Shown here: positions 25,768-34,539 of the stretch, piece after piece
Position numbering within the stretch: position 1 is the first letter of the stretch
Layout of the letters: every line of letters begins with the position of its first letter
Assembly: GCF_900129645.1 (NCBI RefSeq)
Contig: NZ_FSQZ01000001.1
Coordinates: 1,302,001 to 1,366,000, forward strand
Reading direction: 5' to 3'
Length of the DNA: 64,000 nucleotides
Origin: Acetomicrobium flavidum
Lineage (GTDB): Bacteria; Synergistota; Synergistia; Synergistales; Acetomicrobiaceae
The notes under the pieces: generated by a model
Seen by the model: only the letters and a program-made list of their open reading frames with translations
The model's database searches: none
What the model was told of the DNA's origin: nothing
Program-made: the position numbers and the translations under genes

Positions 25768-27066
25768 TTATGGCATGAGCAGGTTTGGGATAAACATGCT
25801 CATGGCCGGCATAAATGTGACGAACATTAAAACCACAATCATGCCTAAATAAAAGGGCAGCATCGCTATTGTGGCCCGTTCAATGGGGATTTTACCAATG
25901 GCGCAACCGACAAAAAGAGCAGAGCCCACCGGTGGAGTACAAAGGCCTATTGCCAAGTTAAGCATCATCATTATCCCGAATTGCACCGGATCCATCCCCA
26001 AACTATTTACCACTATTGGATATAAAATTGGAGTTGTAATTAATATAAGAGGAGCCATATCCATTATGCATCCTAATAGCAACAGCAGTCCATTGATAAG
26101 TAGCAATAGTAGAATTGGATTGGAAGTTATGTTCAATAGAGATGCGGTAACAAGGGCTGGAATTTTTAAATATGCCAGCAACCATCCAAAGGCTTTTGCT
26201 GAAGCAATAAGGCTCATAACCATGGCAAGCGTTCTCAAGGAAGAGTAAAGTATTTTGCTCATTCGCGATATGGGTATTTCCCTATATACGAAGAATGTGA
26301 TTATAAAGGCATATACGCAGGCGATAGCTGCCGATTCCGTCGCCGTGAAGATGCCAGAAATGACGCCGCCAAGTATGATAACAGCCGTAAATATGCCAAG
26401 CAAAGCATCCTTGGTGACTAAAATCGCTTCCTTAAAGGAATAGGTTCTTCCGGTAGGATAATTGCGTCTGACAGCTATTATGTAACTTAGAATCATCAGA
26501 ACTATCCCTAATGTTATTCCAGGGATAAATCCACCTAAAAATAGACGCCCTACAGACACGCCGCCAGCAGCAAGTGAATATATTATCATATTATGGCTTG
26601 GTGGGATTAGAATGCCCTGGCATGCTCCAGTGACTGTGACCGCGACAGAGTAGTCGGAGTCATATCCTTCTTTTTTCATCATTGGTATGAGAATAGCTCC
26701 TATAGAGGATACATCGGCTACAGCTGATCCAGAAATTCCACCAAAGAACATACTCGCTAATACATTGACCAGCGCCAGTCCTCCCCGAAATCTTCCAACA
26801 ATGAGATTTGCAAAGTTGATCAAGCGTTGAGAGATACCGCCTTCACCCATGATCTCTCCCGATATTATGAAAAATGGAATTGCAAGGAGCGAAAAGGAGT
26901 TAACACCTTGTACCATCTGTTGGATAATTGCCATAAGGGGGATCTTAAGATATATAGCTGTAAAGATAGATGATGCAGCAAGGGCAAATGTAATAGGAAC
27001 TCTGAGGATCAACAATAATGCGAAGGACCCGAGTAAAATCCACGCGGCTATTGTCAATTCTGGCAT
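25768..27066 (-). CDS. dctM: TRAP transporter large permease (DctM)
   Basis: A 432-residue membrane subunit with about 12 segments, the ion-coupled translocation channel of a tripartite ATP-independent periplasmic transporter. Family segments are GISGSAVADVSSIGAILIPMM, GILIPPSHNMIIYSLAAGGVS and NLAIGLCTPPVGSALFVG. It shares one base with dctQ. The operon context predicts uptake of D-galacturonate or another hexuronate. Confidence 0.93.
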   Translation of the reverse strand: MPELTIAAWILLGSFALLLILRVPITFALAASSIFTAIYLKIPLMAIIQQMVQGVNSFSLLAIPFFIISGEIMGEGGISQRLINFANLIVGRFRGGLALVNVLASMFFGGISGSAVADVSSIGAILIPMMKKEGYDSDYSVAVTVTGACQGILIPPSHNMIIYSLAAGGVSVGRLFLGGFIPGITLGIVLMILSYIIAVRRNYPTGRTYSFKEAILVTKDALLGIFTAVIILGGVISGIFTATESAAIACVYAFIITFFVYREIPISRMSKILYSSLRTLAMVMSLIASAKAFGWLLAYLKIPALVTASLLNITSNPILLLLLINGLLLLLGCIMDMAPLILITTPILYPIVVNSLGMDPVQFGIMMMLNLAIGLCTPPVGSALFVGCAIGKIPIERATIAMLPFYLGMIVVLMFVTFMPAMSMFIPNLLMP

Positions 27067-27551
27067 TAGTTGCGACCTCCCTCTGGTTTATTAAGGCCTA
27101 AAATATCGAGTAGGCAGTTCAGGATAACTAATATCCCAGATATGATTAATGGGAAATAAAGTATCGCTGCAGGCAAATTTGACGCAGGAAGTATTGAATG
27201 GGAAGTGACTTCTACCAACTTTATCCCATAATAAAGCATCACATATCCTACAAATAAAATTACAATGTCAGTGAACTTGTTGAGAAGTGCTTCATATTTT
27301 TTTGCTATGCGAGAAGGCAGCAAATTCATGTTAATATGCAGTTTTTCTTTAACGCCATGAGCCAAAGCGATAAAAGTAAACCAGACCACGGAAACTAATG
27401 ATATTTCCTCTGTCCACCTTATTCCTGTATTTAAGGCATACCGCATAAAAACATTTATGGAGACGATTACAACCATGAAGGCAAGCAGGATCTTAGCTAA
27501 TAATATTAATATGTTATCAACAAACCCGAATATCTTACTGACTTTATCCAT
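27066..27551 (-). CDS. dctQ: TRAP transporter small permease (DctQ)
   Basis: A 161-residue protein with four membrane helices, including the family segment FMRYALNTGIRWTEEISLVSVVWFTF-like region around residues 35-60. It bridges the binding protein and DctM. It overlaps dctM by one base and is separated from dctP by a stable hairpin. Confidence 0.9.
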   Translation of the reverse strand: MDKVSKIFGFVDNILILLAKILLAFMVVIVSINVFMRYALNTGIRWTEEISLVSVVWFTFIALAHGVKEKLHINMNLLPSRIAKKYEALLNKFTDIVILFVGYVMLYYGIKLVEVTSHSILPASNLPAAILYFPLIISGILVILNCLLDILGLNKPEGGRN

Positions 27552-27645
27552 TTATCGATGCTAACCTCCCTGATTTTGACATGGTGTCCATAAAACCCTC
27601 TTGATGGTTGCATCATTCACTTTATGTGACTACTTGTCCGGCACT

Positions 27646-27689
27646 CCAGAGCAAATCTCTCGTCTATCATGACAAGAGATTTGCTCTGG
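27646..27689 (-). other. Stable hairpin between dctP and dctQ
   Basis: A perfect 15-bp stem (27646-27660 with 27675-27689) without a U-tract. Such hairpins after binding-protein genes usually protect the upstream message, so that more binding protein than permease is made. Confidence 0.65.
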
Positions 27690-27708
27690 AAGTCTTTCGT
27701 TTATTCGG

Positions 27709-28704
27709 TTATTTAACGTTCTTGATCTGGGATATTACTTCTTTTACCTCGGGGCTTAATTTATCATACATTGGTTGTACGGCCTTCTGAAATCCCGCAA
27801 GGGCTTCAGGGGTCAATACAGTGTAGATGCTTCCTGCTTTCTTTGTCTTTTCTTGTGCCGTCTTCTCAAATTCCTTCCATAGCTTGATTTGATATTGAGT
27901 GGAATCCTTAGCAGCCTGTCGGATTATCTCCTGGTCTTCTTTCGAAAGCTTATTCCAGGAGGATTTGCTCGCTATTATTATTTCCGGAATTCGGCTGTGA
28001 CCGTCTAAAGTTATATATTTTGCAACTTCGTAATGGCTGGTGGAATAGTAGCTCGGTATATTGTTCTCGGCACCGTCTATTACCCCTGTTTGCAACGCAC
28101 TATATACCTCACCGAATGGCATAGGCGTAGGGACGGCCCCAAGGAAGGAAACCAGATCGGTCATCAACTTACTTTCCTGAACGCGAATCTTCATTCCCTT
28201 CAAATCTGACACAGACTTAATCTCTTTCTTGGAGTTGTAGAAATGTCTTGTGCCTCCGTCATACCATCCAAGCCCGATTAAATTGAATGCATCTAATGAT
28301 TTCAAGAAATTCTCTCCAATTGGCCCGTTGAGAACTTTCCACATATGCTCGTCATCTCTGTACAGGTAGGGCATTTGAAGAGCGATTAAATTTGGAGCAA
28401 AAGCTGAAAGGGGTGATATGCTAGTGCGATTGAAATCTATGGCGCCAAATTGTACTGCCTCTATTGCGGCCTTTTCCTCACCTAGCTGAGCACTTGGATA
28501 AACCTCGATCTTGATCCTGCCTCCAGTCCTTTCTTCAACTAAGCGAGCAAATTCATAGTCGGCCTTTGTGGTGGGATAATCAGGGGCGTGTGTTTCTGCA
28601 AGGCGCATTACGATCTGCTTTTGAGCTGCCAATGCTGGACTGCAACTGAATACAAGGGCCACTATCGCTATTGCGACACCAAATATAACAAACTTTTTCA
28701 TCAT
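27709..28704 (-). CDS. dctP: TRAP transporter substrate-binding protein (DctP)
   Basis: A 331-residue periplasmic protein with a signal peptide of about 27 residues (hydrophobic core, SPALAA cleavage site, then QKQIVMRLAETH). The ligand arginine region MKIRVQESKLM near residue 172 and the GAVPTPMPFGEVYSALQTG motif are typical of uronate-type DctP proteins. It is placed between uxaC and dctQM, which supports hexuronate as ligand. Confidence 0.93.
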   Translation of the reverse strand: MMKKFVIFGVAIAIVALVFSCSPALAAQKQIVMRLAETHAPDYPTTKADYEFARLVEERTGGRIKIEVYPSAQLGEEKAAIEAVQFGAIDFNRTSISPLSAFAPNLIALQMPYLYRDDEHMWKVLNGPIGENFLKSLDAFNLIGLGWYDGGTRHFYNSKKEIKSVSDLKGMKIRVQESKLMTDLVSFLGAVPTPMPFGEVYSALQTGVIDGAENNIPSYYSTSHYEVAKYITLDGHSRIPEIIIASKSSWNKLSKEDQEIIRQAAKDSTQYQIKLWKEFEKTAQEKTKKAGSIYTVLTPEALAGFQKAVQPMYDKLSPEVKEVISQIKNVK

Positions 28705-28730
28705 AACAATCCCTCCTATCTTATATTTTT

Positions 28731-30164
28731 TTATTTTTTTATGGTATTATATGCTTCATGCAACTGAAAATATCTTTTTGCATTGAAATAACATATATCT
28801 TGTACTATACTCCCAATATGTTCATAGTCCTCCGGCAGTTCACCTGAAGTCATCTCTTTCCCCAAAATATTACACAATATTCGCCTGAAATATTCATGCC
28901 TTGGATATGACAAAAAACTACGGGAGTCGGTCAGCATTCCAACAAAGGTTGACAAGACGCCGATAGAGGAGAGGGCTTCTATCTGCTTGGTCATGCCATC
29001 TTTGTGATCATTGAACCACCATGCTGATCCCATTTGAATTTTGCCTGGCGTGATGCCATCTTGAAAACATCCGATTATCGATGCAATGAGATCGTTATCC
29101 CTCGGGTTCAAGCAGTAGATTATGGTTTTGCCAAGATGGCCCGATTTCTCAAGCTTGTCTAATAGGCGAACCAGAGGCGTCCCCTGTTCGAAATCCCCAA
29201 TAGAATCGTATCCACTATCAGGGCCAAGCAGGGTCATCATTTTCGAGTTATTATTTCGCATTGCTCCAAGGTGAAGTTGTTGTACCCATCCTTGTTCATA
29301 ATCCATCAAAAGAAGCTCATAGAGCACCGCGGAACGAAATTTCAGAAGAGTCTCTCCCTCTAACGGGTGACCAGATCGAACGTGGGTGAAGGCTTTATTT
29401 ACCTCATCCTGGGTCCAATTAGCAGAGTACACTGTTTCTATGCCGTAATCGGATATTCGACAGCCATTCTCGTGGAAAAATTGGTGCCTCTTCCAAAGCG
29501 ATTCGATAAAACTTTCGAAGGAGTTGATGGAAAGGTTTGTCAATCTCTCTAAGGAGTCCACGAGATCATTGAACTCCTTTGGACAATCGGCGTTTAAGGC
29601 CTTGTCAGGTCTAAAGCATGGAAGCACCATAGTCTTACAATGAGTATCTCGAATGGTCTTATGGTGTTTCAAATCCTCGGTTGGAAAATTTGTAGTACAC
29701 AGTGCTTCAACTCTGAACCTTTCCAGGATAGACCGCGTTGAAAAAACTTTTTGGCGTAATAATTCGTTGCACTGCCTGTAGATGTTGGGAGCTGTATCTG
29801 GATTGAGCAATTCGTCGATGCCAAATATTCGTTTTAATTCGAGATGGGTCCAATGATATAGTGGATTGCGTATGAGCTTGGGAACCACTGTAGCCCAGGC
29901 TTTAAACTTTTCCTCGTCAGAGGCATCTCCCGTTATATATTTTTCATTGATGCCGCACGTTCTCATCGCTCGCCACTTATAGTGATCGCCGCCTAACCAT
30001 ACATGAGTGATGCTTTCAAATGTTCTGTCAGTTGCGATGTCCTCGGCTGGGAGGTGGCAGTGATAATCGATGATCGGCATTGACTCTGCATACTCATGAT
30101 AAAGCTTTCGTGCCGCCTTTGTTTCCAGCAAGAAATCTTCGTTAATGAAAATTTTGCTTGTCAT
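28731..30164 (-). CDS. uxaC: Uronate isomerase
   Basis: A 477-residue amidohydrolase-superfamily enzyme that isomerises D-galacturonate to D-tagaturonate and D-glucuronate to D-fructuronate. The N-terminal metal motif is IIDYHCHLP near residue 31, and LTDSRSFLSYPRHEYFRR lies near the C terminus. The family begins with NEDFLLxxxxARxLYHEYA, as here. An AGAGGTAGAAGG ribosome site supports the start. It is the first step after TRAP uptake. Confidence 0.95.
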   Translation of the reverse strand: MTSKIFINEDFLLETKAARKLYHEYAESMPIIDYHCHLPAEDIATDRTFESITHVWLGGDHYKWRAMRTCGINEKYITGDASDEEKFKAWATVVPKLIRNPLYHWTHLELKRIFGIDELLNPDTAPNIYRQCNELLRQKVFSTRSILERFRVEALCTTNFPTEDLKHHKTIRDTHCKTMVLPCFRPDKALNADCPKEFNDLVDSLERLTNLSINSFESFIESLWKRHQFFHENGCRISDYGIETVYSANWTQDEVNKAFTHVRSGHPLEGETLLKFRSAVLYELLLMDYEQGWVQQLHLGAMRNNNSKMMTLLGPDSGYDSIGDFEQGTPLVRLLDKLEKSGHLGKTIIYCLNPRDNDLIASIIGCFQDGITPGKIQMGSAWWFNDHKDGMTKQIEALSSIGVLSTFVGMLTDSRSFLSYPRHEYFRRILCNILGKEMTSGELPEDYEHIGSIVQDICYFNAKRYFQLHEAYNTIKK

Positions 30165-30185
30165 GTCAGCCTTCTACCTCTTTTC

Positions 30186-31214
30186 TTATCTTTGCACCCT
30201 TCCGCTAACGTCTCCGCCCATGAGGCTGAATACTTCTTCCTTGGTAACCCTGTTGAAATCGCCAGGTATGGTATGCTTCAGGGCTGAAGCTGCCACCGCA
30301 AATTCCAGGGCATCCTTAGGTTCCTTGAAATGTCTTAGCCCGTATATGAGCCCAGCGCCAAAGGAGTCACCGCCTCCAACTCTATCTACGATGTCCGTGA
30401 TTTGGTATTTGCGGCTCACCAGGAAGGAATTTTTTGTCGCAAGGATCGCAGACCAGTTGTTATGGTCAGCACTTACGCTTTCGCGTAGTGTCGTAGCCAT
30501 GTAGCTGAGTTGAGGGTATAGCTCGAAGACCGTATTTATTATCCCCTTGTAGGCCTCGGGATCCAGAGCACCTTTTGTGACATCGATATGGGCATCGAGC
30601 CCAAGGGCCAGTTGACAGTCCTCCTCGTTAGCTATCATGACGTCAAGGTACTTAGACAACTCCCTCATGACTTCGGGTGCCTGTTTGCCCCATTTCCATA
30701 GTTTTTTCCTGTAGTTTAGATCGCATGAAACAGTTATGCCCATTTCCTTTGCCTTTTTTACGGCATCCAATGTGGCTTGGGCTGCGCCTTCTGAGACGGC
30801 TGGAGTGATGCCCGTAACGTGAAACCAGTCGGCATCTTTGAATATAACATCCCAATTCAGGTCTTCGCTCTTGATTTCGGAAAATGCGGAATGGGCGCGA
30901 TCGTAGATGACTTGCGACGGTCTAAAGCATGATCCCTTTTGTGCGTAATATATGCCTATCCTTTCGCCCTTGAATATTATGTGAGACGTGTCGACACCGA
31001 AGGAGCGCAAATTCATGACGGCGGCCCGTCCGATGGGGTTACTCGGCAATGCCGTTACAAAGCTCGTACATTCGCCGTAGTTAGCTAAGGATACTGCAAC
31101 GTTTGCCTCTGCTCCGCCAAAGGTAGCTTCTAAAACGGGACTTTGCAGCAAAACTTCATGATCTGGAGGTGATAGGCGAAGCATTATCTCGCCGAAGGTG
31201 ACTATTTTTTTCAT
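30186..31214 (-). CDS. kdgK: 2-keto-3-deoxygluconate kinase
   Basis: A 342-residue PfkB-family sugar kinase that phosphorylates KDG to KDPG. The N-terminal [12 protein letters not shown] and [12 protein letters not shown] are substrate segments. The catalytic [16 protein letters not shown] motif lies near residue 285. Between eda and uxaC, it completes the route from galacturonate to KDPG. Confidence 0.93.
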   Translation of the reverse strand: MKKIVTFGEIMLRLSPPDHEVLLQSPVLEATFGGAEANVAVSLANYGECTSFVTALPSNPIGRAAVMNLRSFGVDTSHIIFKGERIGIYYAQKGSCFRPSQVIYDRAHSAFSEIKSEDLNWDVIFKDADWFHVTGITPAVSEGAAQATLDAVKKAKEMGITVSCDLNYRKKLWKWGKQAPEVMRELSKYLDVMIANEEDCQLALGLDAHIDVTKGALDPEAYKGIINTVFELYPQLSYMATTLRESVSADHNNWSAILATKNSFLVSRKYQITDIVDRVGGGDSFGAGLIYGLRHFKEPKDALEFAVAASALKHTIPGDFNRVTKEEVFSLMGGDVSGRVQR

Positions 31215-31231
31215 AATATGTGCTGCCCTCC

Positions 31232-31897
31232 TTAAGATTTATTTTTTTTCTTTCTGATCTCGGCTATTTTTTCCACAACTTCCTTTGCCACTCGCTTTAC
31301 GGCTTCATAATCGCCCTCGACCCCAAAAGGCTTGGTAATGCCTGATCCCATGCCAACCGCAAAAGCACCAGCGCTAAACCATTTTTCTAAATTGTCGATG
31401 CTTACGCCGCCGGTCGGCATAATTTTGGCGTTGGGGATTGGTCCCAATACAGCCTTTATAAAATCTGGCCCCAGCACTTCTCCCGGGAACAGTTTTACTA
31501 CGTCTACCCCAAGCTCCATGGCTCTTAACATTTCCGTGACGCTTCCCACGCCGGGCATGCAGGGCACAGAATAGCGGTTGCAAAGCTTTATGAGATCTTC
31601 ATTGAGGTTGGGAGCCACGATGTACTCGGCTCCAGCTAGTATGCAGGCGCGAGCTGTTTCGGGATCCAGGACAGTACCTGCACCCAATATTAGCCCCTTC
31701 GTGCCATATTCTTTGGCGAGGTCCCGCATGATATCGATGGCGTTTGGGACTGTCATTGTTATCTCTATTGCAGGGATACCTGCTTCAAATATGGCGTTGG
31801 CTAGTTTCAAGCCCTCTTCGCCATTCCTTGCACGCACAATGGCCACTATGCCCTTCTCATGAATTTTTTCCAAAATAGTATATTTCTTGATGAACAA
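31232..31897 (-). CDS. eda: KDPG/KHG aldolase
   Basis: A 221-residue class I aldolase that splits KDPG into pyruvate and glyceraldehyde-3-phosphate. The Schiff-base lysine is in VVKLFPGE. The catalytic glutamate is in [13 protein letters not shown], and [12 protein letters not shown] follows. The start is a TTG at 31897 with TAAGGAGGT upstream. It is the first gene of the uronate operon, directly behind the operator-promoter. Confidence 0.94.
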   Translation of the reverse strand: MFIKKYTILEKIHEKGIVAIVRARNGEEGLKLANAIFEAGIPAIEITMTVPNAIDIMRDLAKEYGTKGLILGAGTVLDPETARACILAGAEYIVAPNLNEDLIKLCNRYSVPCMPGVGSVTEMLRAMELGVDVVKLFPGEVLGPDFIKAVLGPIPNAKIMPTGGVSIDNLEKWFSAGAFAVGMGSGITKPFGVEGDYEAVKRVAKEVVEKIAEIRKKKNKS

Positions 31898-31950
31898 TTT
31901 AAATACCTCCTTAATTTTTTACGATATTTCATACTATGGTACATAAAACC

Positions 31951-31997
31951 TTATCATGAAACAACATCATGATAAATAAATTTACTATATATGTCAA
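31951..31997 (-). promoter_or_regulatory. Promoter and palindromic operator of the uronate operon
   Basis: On the minus strand, -35 TTGACA (31992-31997), 17 bases, -10 TATCAT (31969-31974). A perfect 9-bp inverted repeat TTATCATGA-N7-TCATGATAA (31951-31975) covers the -10 box, the expected position for a repressor site. The adjacent IclR regulator is the natural candidate. The site contains TGTTTCAT, like half of a KdgR box. The rest of the 31898-32206 gap holds a small ORF upstream of hom. Confidence 0.75.
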
Positions 31998-32074
31998 GCT
32001 AAATAGGGTATTAGATAAATGATCCCAAATAGAAGTTATGTGGAGCCATTGAGCGATGAGGCATAGGAGCTGAG

Positions 32075-32158
32075 ATGTCGCAAAATGCTTTGGGGAGGTT
32101 GGTCGACGAAATCATCGCCATTTATTTTGCTTTTATTGTGTTTCTTGAGTTAATATAA
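32075..32158 (+). CDS. Possible 27-residue hydrophobic peptide upstream of hom
   Basis: A short frame starting MSQNALGRLVDEIIAIYF, with AGGAG five bases before the ATG and a hydrophobic, isoleucine-rich C-terminal half. It ends 48 bases before the homoserine dehydrogenase start. It could be a small membrane protein or a leader peptide sensing an aspartate-family amino acid. I see no terminator hairpin after it, so the evidence is thin. Confidence 0.3.
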   Translation: MSQNALGRLVDEIIAIYFAFIVFLELI

Positions 32159-32206
32159 ACAATAATGTTAGTTATCATTAAGTTTCGAGTGCAGGGGGTG
32201 CGTGCT

Positions 32207-33238
32207 TTGCTTTGGAAGATCGGGATCATAGGATTTGGAAACGTGGGCCAAGGTTTGGCTCATATATTGAATCGCAAGAAAGAGATCCTTAAACGACGAT
32301 ACGACTTCGAATTCATCGTAAGTTTCATAGCCGATCCCGTTCGAGGTTCGCTATACAATGAAGAGGGGTTAGACTTAGATGCCATCTTGAAAGAAATGGC
32401 CCAAAAGGGGTCATTGAAGAATAGACCCGAGTTTACAGACAAGGGCACCTTGGAATTGATAGAGTTGGCAAAAGCGGATATTGTTGCCGAGGCGACAATC
32501 ACCAATCTTGAGACGGGAGAACCAGGATTATCTCATATACGAAAGGCGTTATCCGTCGGGTCCCACGTCGTGACGTCAAACAAGGGCCCAATAGCGTTGG
32601 CAGTAGATGAGTTGGAGCAGATTGCCAAAAACAATAACGTTTACCTAAGGTACGAAGCCGTAGTGCTTTCCGGGACGCCTTGCATAAATATGGTCATGGA
32701 ATGCATGAGTGGATGTGATGTAAAATCGGTTGCCGGGATAGTAAACGGTACGACAAATTTCATCCTGAGCAAGATGGAAGAGGGATACGATTATCCCGAA
32801 GCCCTGGTGGAGGCGCAAAAGCTTGGATATGCTGAAGCCGATCCTACTTCCGATGTGGAGGGGTGGGATTCTGCCGTAAAAGCAGCCATAATGGCCAATC
32901 TCTTTTTTGGAGCCAAGATTAAGATCACGGATGTCTCAAGACAGGGCATAACCAAGATCACGAGGGAAGACGTATTGAAAGCGAAAAATGAGGGCAAGAG
33001 AATTAAGTTGATTGCAGAAGTGAAAAGACAAGGTAACGATGTCATAGCCAGCGTTTCTCCGCACCTTATTCCCATGACGCATCCGTTGGGCAACGTAATG
33101 GGGCCTACAAATGCCTTGACGATAGCCACTGACCATTTGGGGGAAGTGACGATAATCGGTCCCGGAGCGGGAAGGATCGAGACGGGGCAAGCCCTTTTAT
33201 CCGATATGCTGGCAATACACAGGTTTAAAAATGCGTAG
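32207..33238 (+). CDS. hom: Homoserine dehydrogenase
   Basis: Reduces aspartate semialdehyde to homoserine with NAD(P)H. The N-terminal Rossmann motif is GIIGFGNVGQGL. The catalytic region has VTSNKGPIAL, VNGTTNFILSKM and GYAEADPTSDVEGWDSAVK, with the conserved lysine. At about 343 residues it lacks the C-terminal ACT domain, so threonine feedback is not expected. I start at TTG 32207 because AGGGGG lies eight bases upstream; the ATG at 32165 has no ribosome site. Confidence 0.92.
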   Translation: MLWKIGIIGFGNVGQGLAHILNRKKEILKRRYDFEFIVSFIADPVRGSLYNEEGLDLDAILKEMAQKGSLKNRPEFTDKGTLELIELAKADIVAEATITNLETGEPGLSHIRKALSVGSHVVTSNKGPIALAVDELEQIAKNNNVYLRYEAVVLSGTPCINMVMECMSGCDVKSVAGIVNGTTNFILSKMEEGYDYPEALVEAQKLGYAEADPTSDVEGWDSAVKAAIMANLFFGAKIKITDVSRQGITKITREDVLKAKNEGKRIKLIAEVKRQGNDVIASVSPHLIPMTHPLGNVMGPTNALTIATDHLGEVTIIGPGAGRIETGQALLSDMLAIHRFKNA

Positions 33239-33386
33239 TACTTAAATACGTTATCATATAACGGCAGGCAATCCATTAAGTATTTTTACCAGGTAGGGTA
33301 TACCGCATAATGCTGAGGCCTCCCGAGACACAGTTGCTATCATATAAGCGGACAATTAAAGATCGATTAAACGGAGGTGTTGGATC

Positions 33387-33848
33387 GTGAAGAGATTTTG
33401 GATTCCCGTGATGGGGGCTTTGCTTCTGGTATTGGTTGGAAGCTCGGCTTTCGCTTTCTATGGTTCTGGGCCAAGGCATATGTGGGGTGCCGGTTGGGGA
33501 GGACCGATGATGTGGGATGGCTGGTGCGCCGGGCCGGGTTACATGTTTGAAGGTCCCGGTTGGTATGGGGATGGCAATGTGGGTCCTAAAGGCGAATTTA
33601 GGAAGTTTCCATCGAGGGTAGAAGTTCCGGCGGAGATTGCTCAGAAGATGCGCGACCTTGAGCGTGCTCAACTGGAGCTGAGGATGCTCTTCTTGGAAGA
33701 CAAGGTCGACCAAAAGAAAGCCAAGGAGCTCCACGAGAAGATGATTTCCCTTAGGACGGACATTTCAAGGTGGCAATTTGAACAGTGGCTAAAACAAATA
33801 GATGAATGGCAGAAGAAATCGACTTCAAGCGGTAGCAAAGCTCAATAA
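33387..33848 (+). CDS. Secreted Met/Trp/Gly-rich protein, CpxP/ZraP-like helical domain
   Basis: A 153-residue protein starting at GTG with CGGAGGTG upstream. Residues 1-23 are a signal peptide ending in SSAFA. Residues 24-62 are rich in Gly, Trp, Met and His with one Cys (MWGAGWGGPMMWDGW), a composition suited to binding copper or other soft metals. Residues 75-145 are a charged helical hairpin like the Spy/CpxP/ZraP periplasmic metal-sensor chaperones. It lies upstream of copA and copZ. A role in envelope metal handling is inferred. Confidence 0.6.
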   Translation: MKRFWIPVMGALLLVLVGSSAFAFYGSGPRHMWGAGWGGPMMWDGWCAGPGYMFEGPGWYGDGNVGPKGEFRKFPSRVEVPAEIAQKMRDLERAQLELRMLFLEDKVDQKKAKELHEKMISLRTDISRWQFEQWLKQIDEWQKKSTSSGSKAQ

Positions 33849-33867
33849 AGGATTATAATTAAGGTAC

Positions 33868-33896
33868 TTGGATAATTTCCGAATCTAGGTTACTAT
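33868..33896 (+). promoter_or_regulatory. Promoter of the structured leader
   Basis: -35 TTGGAT (33868-33873), 17 bases, -10 TACTAT (33891-33896). It drives a transcript starting near 33903. Confidence 0.5.
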
Positions 33897-33902
33897 ATTG
33901 TC

Positions 33903-34070
33903 AGAGGTTACCTTAGGAGGCGTTTGAATGAAGGAGGCGTTACTGACGTTTAAAAAAGCTTTTAACGCATCCAAGAGGAGCGGATGCAAGGGCGTTGGTA
34001 GCGCCTTAGGAAATACAAAGGTAGATGTGTGTGCATGGAGAGGGCAGACGATTGCCCTCTCCAATTTTTT
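33903..34070 (+). ncRNA. Structured leader or small RNA with terminator
   Basis: About 168 nt lie between a promoter and an intrinsic terminator. Visible hairpins are GCATCC/GGATGC (about 33966-33986), GGCG/CGCC (about 33989-34004) and the terminator. A 49-codon frame (33928-34077, starting MKEALLTFKKAFNASKR) with a strong AGGAGG ribosome site runs through it and past the terminator. The element may thus be a cis-acting leader, a small RNA or a small-protein gene. I match it to no known riboswitch class. Confidence 0.4.
34037..34070 (+). terminator. Intrinsic terminator before the OB-fold-like gene
   Basis: A perfect 10-bp stem GGAGAGGGCA/TGCCCTCTCC (34037-34046, 34053-34062) is followed by AATTTTTT. 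It ends 21 bases before the GTG start of the next gene, with only the ribosome site between. Confidence 0.85.
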
Positions 34071-34091
34071 ATCATGAAGGAGGGGTTAAAG

Positions 34092-34412
34092 GTGGAGAAT
34101 TTAACGCTCAAGGAAAAAATGGACGTAAATGAGGTCAAAATATCGGGGTATTTGCATTTCCTCAGCGGCGAATCAATCAAAGAAAATCGGTGTGGCAGGT
34201 ATTTTCAATGTTCCATCAGAAGGGATTTCATCGACATTAACGGCGAGCCTAGACATGACTACCTTCTTCTTCGCACTTATGATCCGAGGATAGAAGAAAT
34301 TTTATGCTCTCTTGAGGATGGTGCTCCAATTTATGTTGAGGGGGAGGCACGATCTTCCCTTGGAAGCGGAAAGATGTACATATTAATAAAAAACGTAGAG
34401 CCTCTTTCTTAA
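34092..34412 (+). CDS. Small protein with possible OB-fold
   Basis: A 106-residue protein. I start it at GTG 34092, seven bases after AAGGAGGGG. The upstream in-frame ATG at 34074 has no ribosome site, and the one at 34029 precedes the terminator. The pattern of strands (VKISGYLHFL, YFQCSIRRDFI, HDYLLLRTYD, PIYVEGEARS, MYILIKNVEP) looks like the five-stranded OB-fold of SSB/PriB-type nucleic-acid binders. Sequence support is weak. A leader terminator directly precedes it, so its expression is probably attenuated. Confidence 0.45.
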   Translation: MENLTLKEKMDVNEVKISGYLHFLSGESIKENRCGRYFQCSIRRDFIDINGEPRHDYLLLRTYDPRIEEILCSLEDGAPIYVEGEARSSLGSGKMYILIKNVEPLS

Positions 34413-34425
34413 GGTTTTCTCAAGG

Positions 34426-34458
34426 AAGGCAAGCTTGAAAGAGATCCAAGCTTGCCTT
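34426..34458. other. Stable hairpin upstream of copA
   Basis: A perfect 12-bp stem AAGGCAAGCTTG/CAAGCTTGCCTT (34426-34437, 34447-34458) has no U-tract on the plus strand. It probably marks the 3' end of the preceding message. Confidence 0.55.
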
Positions 34459-34539
34459 AAAATCTGATGAATAGTTAGGCATATCTAATAATGTTAAACT
34501 ATCCTATAAACTTTAAATACTAATTGGAGGTATCTTTCG

